Assembly (NCBI GenBank): GCA_903842235.1 | Contig: CAIMLG010000196.1 | Location: 1-40,808, forward strand | Reading direction: 5' to 3' | Length of the DNA: 40,808 nucleotides | Source: an uncultured Verrucomicrobia subdivision 3 bacterium | GTDB lineage: Bacteria > Verrucomicrobiota > Verrucomicrobiia > Limisphaerales > UBA11358 | Shown: piece after piece, positions 15,716 through 23,594 of the stretch | Layout of the letters: each line of letters begins with the position of its first letter | Position numbering within the stretch: position 1 is the first letter of the stretch | Notes under the pieces: model-generated | Told to the model about the DNA's origin: nothing | What the model saw: only the letters and a program-made list of their open reading frames with translations | The model's database searches: none | Made by a program: the position numbers and the translations under genes

Positions 15716-17689
15716 ATGAGTACAACAGCTATTTCCACTGATTCTTTGTCGCACGAAAGCCGCACGTTTCCCCCGGCACCGGAATTCGTCCAGCGGGCGC
15801 ACCTCAATGCGGCGCAATACGATGCCATGTATGCGCGCTCGATTCGCGAGCCCGAGACATTCTGGCAGGAGCAGGCCCAGACGCTCGAATGGTTCAAACC
15901 GCCGACGGTGGCACGCCAATTCACCTGGGACACGGCTGGGCGCAAAATCGAGCACACTTGGTTTAAAGATGGCCAGCTCAACCTCACCGTCAATTGCCTC
16001 GACCGCCATCTTCAGACGATTCCCAACCAAGTGGCCATCATCTGGCAGGGCGAACCCGAAGAGGAAGTGGTCAAGCTGACCTACGCCGAATTGCACCGCG
16101 AAGTCTGCAAGTTCGCCAATGCGCTTAAATCTCTCGGCCTCCAGAAAGGCGACCGCGTGGCCATTTACATGCCGATGATCCCCGAAGCCGCCGTGGCCAT
16201 GCTCGGCTGCGCGCGCATCGGGGCGATTCATTCCGTGGTTTTTGGCGGGTTCAGCGCCGATTCGCTCGCCAGCCGCATCAATGATTCCGAGTGCAAGCTA
16301 CTTATCACGGCGAACGTCTCCCTGCGTGCCGGCAAACATATTCCGCTCAAGGAAATCGCGGATGCCGCCCTGCAACATGCGCCGAGCATTGAACATGTGG
16401 TCGTCATCCGGCGCAACGCGGAGCCCTGCAACATTACCCCCGGCCGCGACCGCTGGTATCATGAGTTGATGGTGAACGCTTCCGCCGATTGCCCGCCGGA
16501 ACCGATGAATGCCGAGGATTATCTCTTTATCCTTTACACCTCCGGCTCGACCGGCAAGCCGAAGGGCGTGGTGCACAGCACGGCGGGGTATCTCCTCTGG
16601 TGCGCCCTGACCCACAAATACGTTTTCGACATCCACGAGGGCGATATTTACTTCTGCACGGCCGACATCGGCTGGGTCACCGGCCACAGTTACGTTGTTT
16701 ACGGACCCCTCTGCAACGGCGGCACCACGTTGATGTTCGAGGGGGTGCCGACTTATCCCGACGCGGGCCGGTTCTGGAAAATTGTCGAGAAGTTCAAGGT
16801 CAATTCCTTTTACACCGCGCCCACCGCCATCCGCGCCCTCATCCGGCTCGGCGATGAATGGCCCGCGAAATACGACCTCAGCTCCCTCCGCGTGCTCGGC
16901 ACGGTCGGCGAACCCATCAATCCCGAAGCGTGGATGTGGTATTACAAACACATCGGCGGTGGCCGCTGTCCGATTGTGGATACCTGGTGGCAGACGGAGA
17001 CCGGCGGACACTTGATCACTCACCTGCCCGGCGCCCACACGCTTAAACCCGGCAGCGCCGGCAAACCGTTCTTCGGCATCGAACCGGTTGTGCTCCGCGA
17101 CGACGGCACCGAATGCAACCCGAATGAAGGCGGCAAGCTCTGCATCAAACATCCCTGGCCCGGCATCATGCGCACGACGTGGGGCGACCATCAGCGCTTT
17201 ATCAACACCTATTTCGCTACGTTCAAGGACATCTATTTCACCGGCGACGGCTGCCGCGTGGATGCTGATGGCGATTATTGGCTGCTCGGCCGGGTGGACG
17301 ACGTGGTCAATGTTTCCGGCCATCGCATCGGCACGGCGGAAGTGGAGAGCGCCCTGGTCAGTCACCCCAAAGTGGCCGAAGCCGCCGTCGCGCCCATGCC
17401 CCACGACATCAAAGGCCAGGCGCTCTACGCGTTTGTAACGCTGAAGGAAGGCGCGGCCGAGAGCGATGAATTGAAGAAAGAGCTCGCCGCGCATGTCCGC
17501 CAGGAAATTGGCGCCATTGCGGTGCCGGATAAAATCCAGTTCGCCCCCGGTTTGCCCAAGACGCGCTCCGGGAAAATCATGCGCCGCATCCTCCGCAAAA
17601 TCGCCGAGAACCAGACCGACCAAATTGGCGATACCACCACCCTGGCCGATCCCGGCGTGGTGGCGGCACTGGTCCAAGGGAAACAATAG
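15716..17689 (+). CDS. acs: Acetyl-CoA synthetase
   Basis: The enzyme makes acetyl-CoA from acetate, ATP and CoA through acetyl-AMP in the cytoplasm. The protein has 657 residues, the family norm. Key stretches: FEDK-like N-terminal region [20 protein letters not shown], phosphate loop [15 protein letters not shown], adenylate motif [10 protein letters not shown], hinge region [20 protein letters not shown] followed by [14 protein letters not shown], and the C-terminal [14 protein letters not shown] with K620, the lysine that is reversibly acetylated in known Acs proteins. The ATG at 15716 gives the normal length; a TTG at 15662 would lie inside the probable promoter. The palindrome at 15677-15700 may regulate it. 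It follows the pseudopilin by 100 bases with no obvious link. Confidence 0.95.
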   Translation: MSTTAISTDSLSHESRTFPPAPEFVQRAHLNAAQYDAMYARSIREPETFWQEQAQTLEWFKPPTVARQFTWDTAGRKIEHTWFKDGQLNLTVNCLDRHLQTIPNQVAIIWQGEPEEEVVKLTYAELHREVCKFANALKSLGLQKGDRVAIYMPMIPEAAVAMLGCARIGAIHSVVFGGFSADSLASRINDSECKLLITANVSLRAGKHIPLKEIADAALQHAPSIEHVVVIRRNAEPCNITPGRDRWYHELMVNASADCPPEPMNAEDYLFILYTSGSTGKPKGVVHSTAGYLLWCALTHKYVFDIHEGDIYFCTADIGWVTGHSYVVYGPLCNGGTTLMFEGVPTYPDAGRFWKIVEKFKVNSFYTAPTAIRALIRLGDEWPAKYDLSSLRVLGTVGEPINPEAWMWYYKHIGGGRCPIVDTWWQTETGGHLITHLPGAHTLKPGSAGKPFFGIEPVVLRDDGTECNPNEGGKLCIKHPWPGIMRTTWGDHQRFINTYFATFKDIYFTGDGCRVDADGDYWLLGRVDDVVNVSGHRIGTAEVESALVSHPKVAEAAVAPMPHDIKGQALYAFVTLKEGAAESDELKKELAAHVRQEIGAIAVPDKIQFAPGLPKTRSGKIMRRILRKIAENQTDQIGDTTTLADPGVVAALVQGKQ

Positions 17690-17717
17690 GCCCGGAAATC
17701 ATCCAGCCGCGTTCCGC

Positions 17718-17745
17718 TTGCACAGTTTGGATTAATGGTTATAAT
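17718..17745 (+). promoter_or_regulatory. Promoter giving a near-leaderless transcript of the small gene at 17754
   Basis: TTGCAC (17718-17723), a 16-base spacer and a perfect TATAAT (17740-17745) precede the ATG at 17754 by only 8 bases. A normal start 6-8 bases after the -10 box would leave 0-2 untranslated bases, so the mRNA would be leaderless or almost so. The -35 box is a moderate match. Confidence 0.55.
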
Positions 17746-17753
17746 TAGAGCGT

Positions 17754-17909
17754 ATGAAGTTTACGCTGGCCATCCTGACATTCCTGCTGTTCGCCTTCTT
17801 TAGCAGTTGGGGCGTGGTCTTGCTGATGCACGGCTCCCCGTGGCTGCTGCTGGCCGCGGTGGGGATATTTCTCGGCACCTTTATCAAGTTCGGCTGCCTC
17901 TCGCATTAA
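17754..17909 (+). CDS. Small two-helix membrane protein, 51 residues
   Basis: This small gene encodes MKFTLAILTF... and ends in ...KFGCLSH. Nearly the whole protein is hydrophobic, with predicted transmembrane segments at about 4-24 and 30-47 separated by a short H-G-S-P turn. I do not recognise a family. Support for its being real comes from the promoter with a consensus -10 box placed directly before the ATG and from the uninterrupted hydrophobic pattern. It is convergent with the subtilase gene, 52 bases away; no terminator hairpin was seen between them. Possible roles such as a small membrane regulator or toxin-like peptide are pure inference. Confidence 0.55.
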   Translation: MKFTLAILTFLLFAFFSSWGVVLLMHGSPWLLLAAVGIFLGTFIKFGCLSH

Positions 17910-17961
17910 GTCGGCACCCTGCAGTGGTCCGGCACACGATGCGCCCGCCTAAATATTCGTT

Positions 17962-19338
17962 TTACTTTGCTGGCACGGTGAATTTCTGCTGCATCAGCGC
18001 CTGAATCTGGGCCCAGGAATCGCAGTTAACGCCCCGGTAACCAGCCGCCACGCCGGAGGCAAAGGCGGTGGCGGGAGAGGTTCCCTGCACCACATAAGCC
18101 TGATTGCCCAGATAAATCACGCTGGCTCCCGGCAGGGCCATATCCACAAAGCTGCCGTAGTTGGCATAAGCCGCCAACTGGCCCGGCGCCCCCAGCGCCG
18201 TCACGGCGTTCACCCCCGGTATCGCCGCCGGATACGTCGCCGCATCCGTTGGCTGGTTGCCAGCAGCGGCGAAAATAATCACCCCTTTGGCCAGCGCCTG
18301 TTGAATAATACTATCCAGCACCGCGCTGTCGCCGGTGCCGCCGAGGCTCATATTTAACACAGTCGCCCCGCCGTCCACGGCCGCCTTGACGCCCAGCGCC
18401 ACGTTCCAGGTGGTGGCGGTTTCGCTGGAACCATACACATCCACCGGCAAAATCTTCACCGCCGAACTGCCGCCCTGCTGCGAGATGGCGCGCAAGATGG
18501 TTTCCGCCATGGCGGTGGCGTGCGTCGGGCCGGTGGTCGCTGCCGTCGCGGCGGCTTGATCCGCCACCGAAACAGATTTCAAAACGAACGAATCCAAGGC
18601 GCTGCCCATGCTCTGGATGCCGGTATCGATCAAACCCACCACCGGCTGGCACGGGTCGCCCGGCTTGCTGGAATCCAGCGTGAGCGAAACCGGGCCCGTG
18701 GCGCTCGAAGTCATGGGCTTGGCGGCAAGGGGGGCGTCGTAAAGATAATTGTAATCCACCGACTCCACGGCGGCGTTCGTTTTCAATTGCGCCAGCGCGG
18801 CGTCCGTCGCGGCGGCATCGTCGAATTGCAGCCGGTAAATGCCCAATTTGTCGTCGCGGCCGATCACTTTGGCCCCGAGCGATTTTGCCAGCGCATCAAT
18901 GTCCGTGCCGGGCTTGACCTTCACCAGTAGTTCATTGGCCACATGGTTGGGCTTGCGTTTGACCGGCTTGGCGGCCTCCGGCGCCACGGGCCGGGTGGCA
19001 TTTTCCTGGCTGATAAGAAAAACATATAGCTCCGAGGCCTCGTTGGTCATCGGCACAAAGGCGAAATTCAAGTCGCCGAGCAGTTTCTTCAGGGCTTCGC
19101 CGGGCGGCAGGTTGGTGAATTTCACATCCGCCTTCCGGTCAGTTCCCGGTTCCACAAAAATCTGCCAGCCGGTTTGATGCGCGATTTGTTTCAGCAACGG
19201 GAAAAGCGCCTCGCCCCGGATGTCGGCGCTGACCCGGTTGCTGGCGGTATGCCAGACGAGGGAATCAGTGGCCGCCAACAGACCGAACGGCAGGAAGGCC
19301 AAGAGCCATCCGAGCAAGAGGATTTTGGCACAACGCAT
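17962..19338 (-). CDS. Secreted subtilisin-like (S8) protease with N-terminal STN domain
   Basis: The 458-residue exported protein begins with a signal peptide (about 1-22). An STN-like domain, normally found at the N-terminus of secretins and TonB receptors, covers about 33-110. A fervidolysin-type prodomain follows (A-N-E-L-L-V-K-V-K-P-G-T to D-Y-N-Y-L-Y, about 134-200). The S8 catalytic domain shows D238 (GLIDTG), H273 (GPTHATAMAE), oxyanion N361 (AAAGN) and S421 (GTSPATAFASG), so the triad is complete. The His motif is G-P-T-H-A-T rather than the usual HGTHV-G. An STN domain on a protease is unusual and suggests interaction with the envelope or with an export or receptor complex (inference). 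Transcribed alone on the minus strand, upstream of nothing co-directional within 40 bases except the rml operon end. Confidence 0.85.
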   Translation of the reverse strand: MRCAKILLLGWLLAFLPFGLLAATDSLVWHTASNRVSADIRGEALFPLLKQIAHQTGWQIFVEPGTDRKADVKFTNLPPGEALKKLLGDLNFAFVPMTNEASELYVFLISQENATRPVAPEAAKPVKRKPNHVANELLVKVKPGTDIDALAKSLGAKVIGRDDKLGIYRLQFDDAAATDAALAQLKTNAAVESVDYNYLYDAPLAAKPMTSSATGPVSLTLDSSKPGDPCQPVVGLIDTGIQSMGSALDSFVLKSVSVADQAAATAATTGPTHATAMAETILRAISQQGGSSAVKILPVDVYGSSETATTWNVALGVKAAVDGGATVLNMSLGGTGDSAVLDSIIQQALAKGVIIFAAAGNQPTDAATYPAAIPGVNAVTALGAPGQLAAYANYGSFVDMALPGASVIYLGNQAYVVQGTSPATAFASGVAAGYRGVNCDSWAQIQALMQQKFTVPAK

Positions 19339-19377
19339 AATGTATGGATGGCATAACCACCGCCGCCGTTCAACGAA

Positions 19378-20388
19378 TCATTTTTTCAAGACGGCTTGCA
19401 CCCAGGCTTGGTTGTCCAAATACCAGCGAATGGTCTCGCGAATGCCGTCCTCAAACTTGTGCGCGGGCGTCCAGCCCAGCTCGCGCTGAACCTTGGTGGC
19501 GTCAATCGCGTAGCGGCGGTCGTGGCCCGGCCGATCCTTGACGAAACTGATGAGCGACCGGGAATTCCCGCCGAGCTGCGGCGCAAATTCATCAATGGTG
19601 TCGCAGATCAACTGGACAATGTGGAGGTTGGCCCATTCGTTGTGACCGCCGATGTTGTAGGTTTCGCCGAGTTTGCCGGCGTTCACCACCGTCCACAGCG
19701 CTTCGGCATGGTCGCGCACATAAAGCCAGTCGCGCACATTCAGGCCATCGCCATAAACCGGCACCGGTTTGCGCGCCAGCACGCTCTGGATGACCACGGG
19801 GATGAGCTTCTCGGGAAACTGGAACGGGCCGTAGTTGTTGGAGCAATTCGTGATCACCGTCGGCAATCCGTAGGTGTGATGATAGGCGCGCACCAGAAAA
19901 TCGCTCGACGCCTTGCTGGCAGAATACGGCGAATTCGGCGCGTAAGCCGTGGTTTCCAGAAACAACCCGGTGGCCCCGAGCGAACCGTAAACCTCGTCGG
20001 TGGAGACGTGGTGGAATTTCTTGCCGGCGAAGTTGCCGTTCCAAAATCCACGACAGGCCTCCAGCAGATTGAAGGTGCCCAGAATGTTGGTGGTGATGAA
20101 ATCGCCCGGCCCGGTGATGGAGCGGTCCACGTGCGACTCCGCCGCCAAGTGCATGACGTGTGTGATGGCGTGCCGCTCGACAACCGCCAGCGTGGCCGCC
20201 TTGTCGCGCAAATCCACCTGCTCAAAGCAGTATTTCGGATGTTTTGCTATCGCCGCCAGATTCTCCAACCGCCCCGCGTAAGTCAGACAGTCGAGGTTGA
20301 CAAGTTTGGCCACCCGCGCATCATCGATGACGTGGTGGATGAGATTGGAGCCGATAAAGCCCGCGCCGCCGGTGATGAGTAGATTCAT
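19378..20388 (-). CDS. rfbB: dTDP-glucose 4,6-dehydratase
   Basis: The enzyme (RmlB) converts dTDP-glucose to dTDP-4-keto-6-deoxyglucose with bound NAD. The protein has 336 residues. The Rossmann motif GGAGFIG lies at 7-13, the TDE catalytic motif at 130-132, and the Y155-S-A-S-K159 pair is present. It ends the probable operon rmlA - reductase - GxxExxY - rmlB and starts 30 bases after the GxxExxY stop. The product presumably feeds L-rhamnose or another 6-deoxyhexose for cell-surface polysaccharide. The ATG at 20388 gives the canonical [15 protein letters not shown] start. Confidence 0.95.
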   Translation of the reverse strand: MNLLITGGAGFIGSNLIHHVIDDARVAKLVNLDCLTYAGRLENLAAIAKHPKYCFEQVDLRDKAATLAVVERHAITHVMHLAAESHVDRSITGPGDFITTNILGTFNLLEACRGFWNGNFAGKKFHHVSTDEVYGSLGATGLFLETTAYAPNSPYSASKASSDFLVRAYHHTYGLPTVITNCSNNYGPFQFPEKLIPVVIQSVLARKPVPVYGDGLNVRDWLYVRDHAEALWTVVNAGKLGETYNIGGHNEWANLHIVQLICDTIDEFAPQLGGNSRSLISFVKDRPGHDRRYAIDATKVQRELGWTPAHKFEDGIRETIRWYLDNQAWVQAVLKK

Positions 20389-20418
20389 GTTTTACAACAA
20401 AGGAACAAAGTAACGAAG

Positions 20419-20892
20419 TTAAGTCAAAACTTCTTCAGGTGAGCGCGGCACATTCAGAACGCGGTGAATCCCGTTTTTGATGAGGGTTTCGTTGAAATTG
20501 ATGAGCAAGCCCAGCGGAAACCTTTGAAGCCGTAAATAGGTTATGACCTGTGCCGTATAAACCGGCAGCAATTCCTCAACGGCCTTCAATTCCACCAGCA
20601 GCTTTTTTTCCACCACCATGTCAGCACGATAGCCGATTTCGACCCGAATGCCTTTGTAATAAAGCGGCACCGGCAGTTGCAATTGATGATTAACCCCACG
20701 CAGCCGCAATTCATGACTCAAACATGCCTCATAGGCGCTTTCCAACAAACCCGGTCCAAGCTCCTGATGAACCGCGAACGCTGAATCCACCACCGCCTTC
20801 GCCAGAAGTTCGACTTCATCAGAAACACGAACCCGTTTCCAGTCTGGAATTTCCAGCCTAAAACTTTGTTCCTTGTTTCCTTTGTTGTTCAT
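20419..20892 (-). CDS. GxxExxY protein (PD-(D/E)XK-like fold, function unknown)
   Basis: This 157-residue protein has the signature G-P-G-L-L-E-S-A-Y and the following S-H-E-L-R-L, then Y-R-A-D-M-V-V-E-K-K-L-L-V-E-L-K-A, where D and ELK fit a PD-(D/E)XK nuclease-like core. The family (GxxExxY, PDDEXK_3) has no established function; nuclease activity is an inference from fold. The ATG at 20892 overlaps the stop of the upstream reductase by 4 bases (ATGA), so it is translationally coupled inside the dTDP-sugar operon. Such genes are often found scattered near sugar-nucleotide genes and repeated in a genome, which suggests mobility. Confidence 0.85.
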   Translation of the reverse strand: MNNKGNKEQSFRLEIPDWKRVRVSDEVELLAKAVVDSAFAVHQELGPGLLESAYEACLSHELRLRGVNHQLQLPVPLYYKGIRVEIGYRADMVVEKKLLVELKAVEELLPVYTAQVITYLRLQRFPLGLLINFNETLIKNGIHRVLNVPRSPEEVLT

Positions 20893-21839
20893 TTTTCCGG
20901 CTGCCAGTTCTTTAACGAATCCTCCAGCGCCTCTTCCACGCCGCGAATCTCGACGCCCGCCGCCAGCAGCTTGGAGGCGTCCATCACGCAGTTGGAACGC
21001 GGCGTCTTGGCGGCGACCTGATAAAACTCCGCGTTGCTCTGCCAGAACTCGAATTTCTTCGCCGGCTTCAGGAATTTCTCGATCTGCTCCACCACATGGC
21101 GCGTGGTGACAAAGCCGGGATTGGTGACGTTGTATATGCCAAACGGCACGCGCAGTTTCCAAGTATCCAGACACGCCTTCACAAAATCCGCCCGATGCGA
21201 GATCGAATTCACGTTGTCATAGACCTTCGCGTAGCGCTGCACCTTGCTCAGATAATTCCGCGCGTTATCAAATTCATCAAACGGAATCCGCAGGCGCCAG
21301 ATATAGCTTTGCCCGAGGCCCGCCATCGCCTCTTCGCCCAGCGCCTTGGTGCCGCTGTAGAAACTGCACGGCAGATCGCGGAAGGAAAAATTCGGGGTAT
21401 CGGTTTCGGTAAACCCGCGAATCGCCTCGGGATGCTTCGCCACCAATTCGCGCAGTTCCGGTTGGGTAAAATCCTTTTCCACGCGCACCGTCCCCGGCTC
21501 CGCCACCTTCGCCCCGGCGTAAATGCAGCCGGACGACACATGCCCCCACGGCACGCCCGCCACCGCGCAGGCGTGGGCGATGGTCTGCGGCAATAGCACA
21601 TTACCCACCAGCGTGCCCGCCTTGTCCAACTCACAGGCATCCACGTTCGGTTTGCCGGTGTAGCCAGCGCAGTTGACGAGGAACGCCGGCTTCTTCGTTT
21701 TCAGAAAATCCAGCAGCAAATCAAACCGGGTGTAATCCACCTGCTGGCGGGAGAGCGGAATGAAATTTTCGTTGCGCCGTTGCAATTCCTTGGCAAAGGC
21801 CTGGCCGATATAGCCGGTGGCTCCGAGTAGAAGAATCAT
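20889..21839 (-). CDS. dTDP-4-dehydrorhamnose reductase-like SDR, similar to eukaryotic NRS/ER
   Basis: This is a 316-residue extended short-chain dehydrogenase. The NAD(P)-binding motif GATGYIG lies at 6-12 and the catalytic Y161-S-G-T-K165 pair is present. Stretches such as N-C-A-G-Y-T-G-K-P-N-V-D-A-C-E (56-70), T-N-P-G-F-V-T and P-R-S-N-C-V-M-D-A-S-K-L are recalled from plant and giant-virus NRS/ER enzymes, which act as both 3,5-epimerase and 4-reductase for NDP-rhamnose. No RmlC gene is present in this operon, which would fit such a bifunctional role (inference). It starts 4 bases after the rmlA stop and overlaps the GxxExxY start. Confidence 0.8.
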   Translation of the reverse strand: MILLLGATGYIGQAFAKELQRRNENFIPLSRQQVDYTRFDLLLDFLKTKKPAFLVNCAGYTGKPNVDACELDKAGTLVGNVLLPQTIAHACAVAGVPWGHVSSGCIYAGAKVAEPGTVRVEKDFTQPELRELVAKHPEAIRGFTETDTPNFSFRDLPCSFYSGTKALGEEAMAGLGQSYIWRLRIPFDEFDNARNYLSKVQRYAKVYDNVNSISHRADFVKACLDTWKLRVPFGIYNVTNPGFVTTRHVVEQIEKFLKPAKKFEFWQSNAEFYQVAAKTPRSNCVMDASKLLAAGVEIRGVEEALEDSLKNWQPEK

Positions 21840-21843
21840 AATT

Positions 21844-22725
21844 TTATTGGTTCAACCGTTTCGCCTCGGCCACCACTTCATGTTCGAGATAGGTGCGGTA
21901 TTCGCAATTCGGCATCGCGCCGACAATCTTCTCTAACTGTTCGAGACTGACAAAGCCCTGCCGGAAGGCCGCCTCTTCGGGACAGCCGATCTTGATGCCG
22001 GCCCGCTTCTCAATGGTTTGCACATAGGCGCTCGCCTCGTGCAGGCTGCTGCTGGTGCCGGCGTCCAGCCAGGCAAACCCGCGCGTCAGCCGCTGCACCC
22101 GCAACTGTCCGCGCTTGAGATATTCCACGTTCACCGCCGTGATTTCCAATTCTCCGCGCGCCGAGGGCTGGAGGTTTTTGGCAATTTCCACCACCGAGTT
22201 GTCGCAGATGTAAAGACCCGGCACAGCGTAATTGCTCTTGGGTTGCTTGGGCTTTTCCTCGATGGAAACAGCCTTGCCCTGCACGTCGAACTCCACCACC
22301 CCGTAGCGCTCGGGATCGTTGACGTGGTAGCCGTAAATCGTCTCGCCGCCCTTGAAATCCGCAAAGGCGCGATAAAACGAATCGCCCCCGTAGAAAATAT
22401 TGTCGCCCAGAATCAGCGTCACGTTGTCCTGGCCGATGAAACTCTCCGCAATAAGAAACGCCTGGGCAATGCCCGCCGGCTTCTCCTGCACGCGATACTC
22501 AATGCTCACGCCGAAGCGGCGACCATCGCCCAGCAACTGCTGGAAGCGCGGTAAATCCTGCGGCGTGGAGATGAGACACAGCTCGCGGATGCCGCCCTCG
22601 ATGAGCGTCGTGAGCGGGTAATACACCATCGGTTTGTCATAAACCGGCTGGAGTTGCTTGCTCGCGACGAGCGTGAGCGGATACAGCCGGGAACCAGCGC
22701 CGCCGGCAAGAATGATGCCTTTCAT
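21844..22725 (-). CDS. rfbA: Glucose-1-phosphate thymidylyltransferase
   Basis: RmlA makes dTDP-glucose from dTTP and glucose-1-phosphate, the first step of dTDP-rhamnose synthesis. The ATG at 22725 gives the canonical MKGIILAGGAGSRLYPLTL, and the protein has 293 residues, the family norm. The nucleotide-binding motif AGGAGSRL and the substrate stretch K-Q-L-Q-P-V-Y-D-K-P-M-V-Y-Y-P are present, together with L-G-D-N-I-F-Y and E-E-K-P-K-Q-P-K-S-N-Y. It is the first gene of the rml-like operon. A more upstream start at 22785 would add 20 unrelated residues. Confidence 0.96.
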   Translation of the reverse strand: MKGIILAGGAGSRLYPLTLVASKQLQPVYDKPMVYYPLTTLIEGGIRELCLISTPQDLPRFQQLLGDGRRFGVSIEYRVQEKPAGIAQAFLIAESFIGQDNVTLILGDNIFYGGDSFYRAFADFKGGETIYGYHVNDPERYGVVEFDVQGKAVSIEEKPKQPKSNYAVPGLYICDNSVVEIAKNLQPSARGELEITAVNVEYLKRGQLRVQRLTRGFAWLDAGTSSSLHEASAYVQTIEKRAGIKIGCPEEAAFRQGFVSLEQLEKIVGAMPNCEYRTYLEHEVVAEAKRLNQ

Positions 22726-22879
22726 GCCGACAGCGTAGAAATTGCCGAGTCTTTTCGCCAACAAAAAAGCCGCGTTATTCGTCACTGAGGAAATCTAGGT
22801 CATCAATCTCACACCATGAACACCCTCGAATATTATCTTGACCAACAAGCAAATAAACCGGTAAACCAAATTAATTCTT

Positions 22880-23560
22880 ATGAAAAAGATACTTCTGACG
22901 GCTTTTTGGGGACTGGGTTGTTTCAGCACCTTCGCACAAGGAACCATTTTATTTTATACTTTAGCCACCCCATATTTAATTTACATCAATCAAGGTGGGG
23001 TAACTGGCCCAACCACAACAGCAGCAAACAGTTTCTATTACGCCTTATTGATTTCGCCGTATGGGGGACTTGCGCCATCTTCGAACCCACTAAACTCGGC
23101 GTGGACATATAACGGTTTGTCCGCAACCAACAGCACAATTATATCCGGCGGGTTCTTTGGGCCCAACGGAAACCAACCGACAACCGTTGCTGGTTGGGGA
23201 GCACCCACTGGTCCAACCTACGATACCGGCACGGAAATGTATTTCCTGATTGTCGGCTGGTCGGCCAATTTTGGATCCTCTTGGTCTGCTTTTTCAACCA
23301 CACTGGCGAACGGATTGACGGGTAACGGATTTTATGGTGTCTCTCCCATCGGTTACGGCTATTCTGGAGGTGGGCCCGCCGTCCTTGCTCCACCAAATTT
23401 ATTCACACCCTGGGCCGCAATGCCGGGTGCTTTGCAATCTGGTTTCACCCTTTATGCGGTGCCAGAGCCTTCTACCTTCTCGCTCGCCGGATTGGGTGGC
23501 TTAGCCTGCCTGCTGCTGAATCAATTCTGCAGAAAATATAGAGCCCCAAGGCCGCGTTAG
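22880..23560 (+). CDS. Exported protein with PEP-CTERM sorting domain
   Basis: The 226-residue protein has an N-terminal signal peptide (MKKILLTAFWGLGCFSTFAQ) and a C-terminal V-P-E-P-S-T-F-S-L-A-G-L-G-G-L-A-C-L-L-L helix followed by basic residues (N-Q-F-C-R-K-Y-R), the tripartite PEP-CTERM signal recognised by exosortase. The middle is rich in Gly, Ser, Thr and Asn without an enzyme motif, as is common in these exported proteins. No exosortase or EPS genes are in the window besides the neighbouring rml operon. Its DNA is more AT-rich than neighbours. The last codons lie inside the terminator hairpin at 23545-23576. Confidence 0.85.
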   Translation: MKKILLTAFWGLGCFSTFAQGTILFYTLATPYLIYINQGGVTGPTTTAANSFYYALLISPYGGLAPSSNPLNSAWTYNGLSATNSTIISGGFFGPNGNQPTTVAGWGAPTGPTYDTGTEMYFLIVGWSANFGSSWSAFSTTLANGLTGNGFYGVSPIGYGYSGGGPAVLAPPNLFTPWAAMPGALQSGFTLYAVPEPSTFSLAGLGGLACLLLNQFCRKYRAPRPR

Positions 23561-23576
23561 AAAACGCGGCCTTGGG
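23545..23576. terminator. Bidirectional terminator between the PEP-CTERM gene and clpC
   Basis: A perfect 14-bp inverted repeat, CCCAAGGCCGCGTT (23545-23558) and AACGCGGCCTTGGG (23563-23576), encloses a 4-base loop. The stop codon of the PEP-CTERM gene (23558-23560) sits at the top of the stem. Convergent clpC ends at 23595. There is no strong T-run on either side, but the stem is exceptionally stable. Confidence 0.7.
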
Positions 23577-23594
23577 TGATGGTTTAATTATTCT

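Noticed and set aside
16298-17686. Long minus-strand open frame (462 codons) opposite acs
   Set aside because: Shadow of acs codon bias; no domain, and acs motifs are complete.
22816-23112. Plus-strand frame overlapping the start of the PEP-CTERM gene
   Set aside because: Different frame from the clear signal peptide and PEP-CTERM product; no domain.
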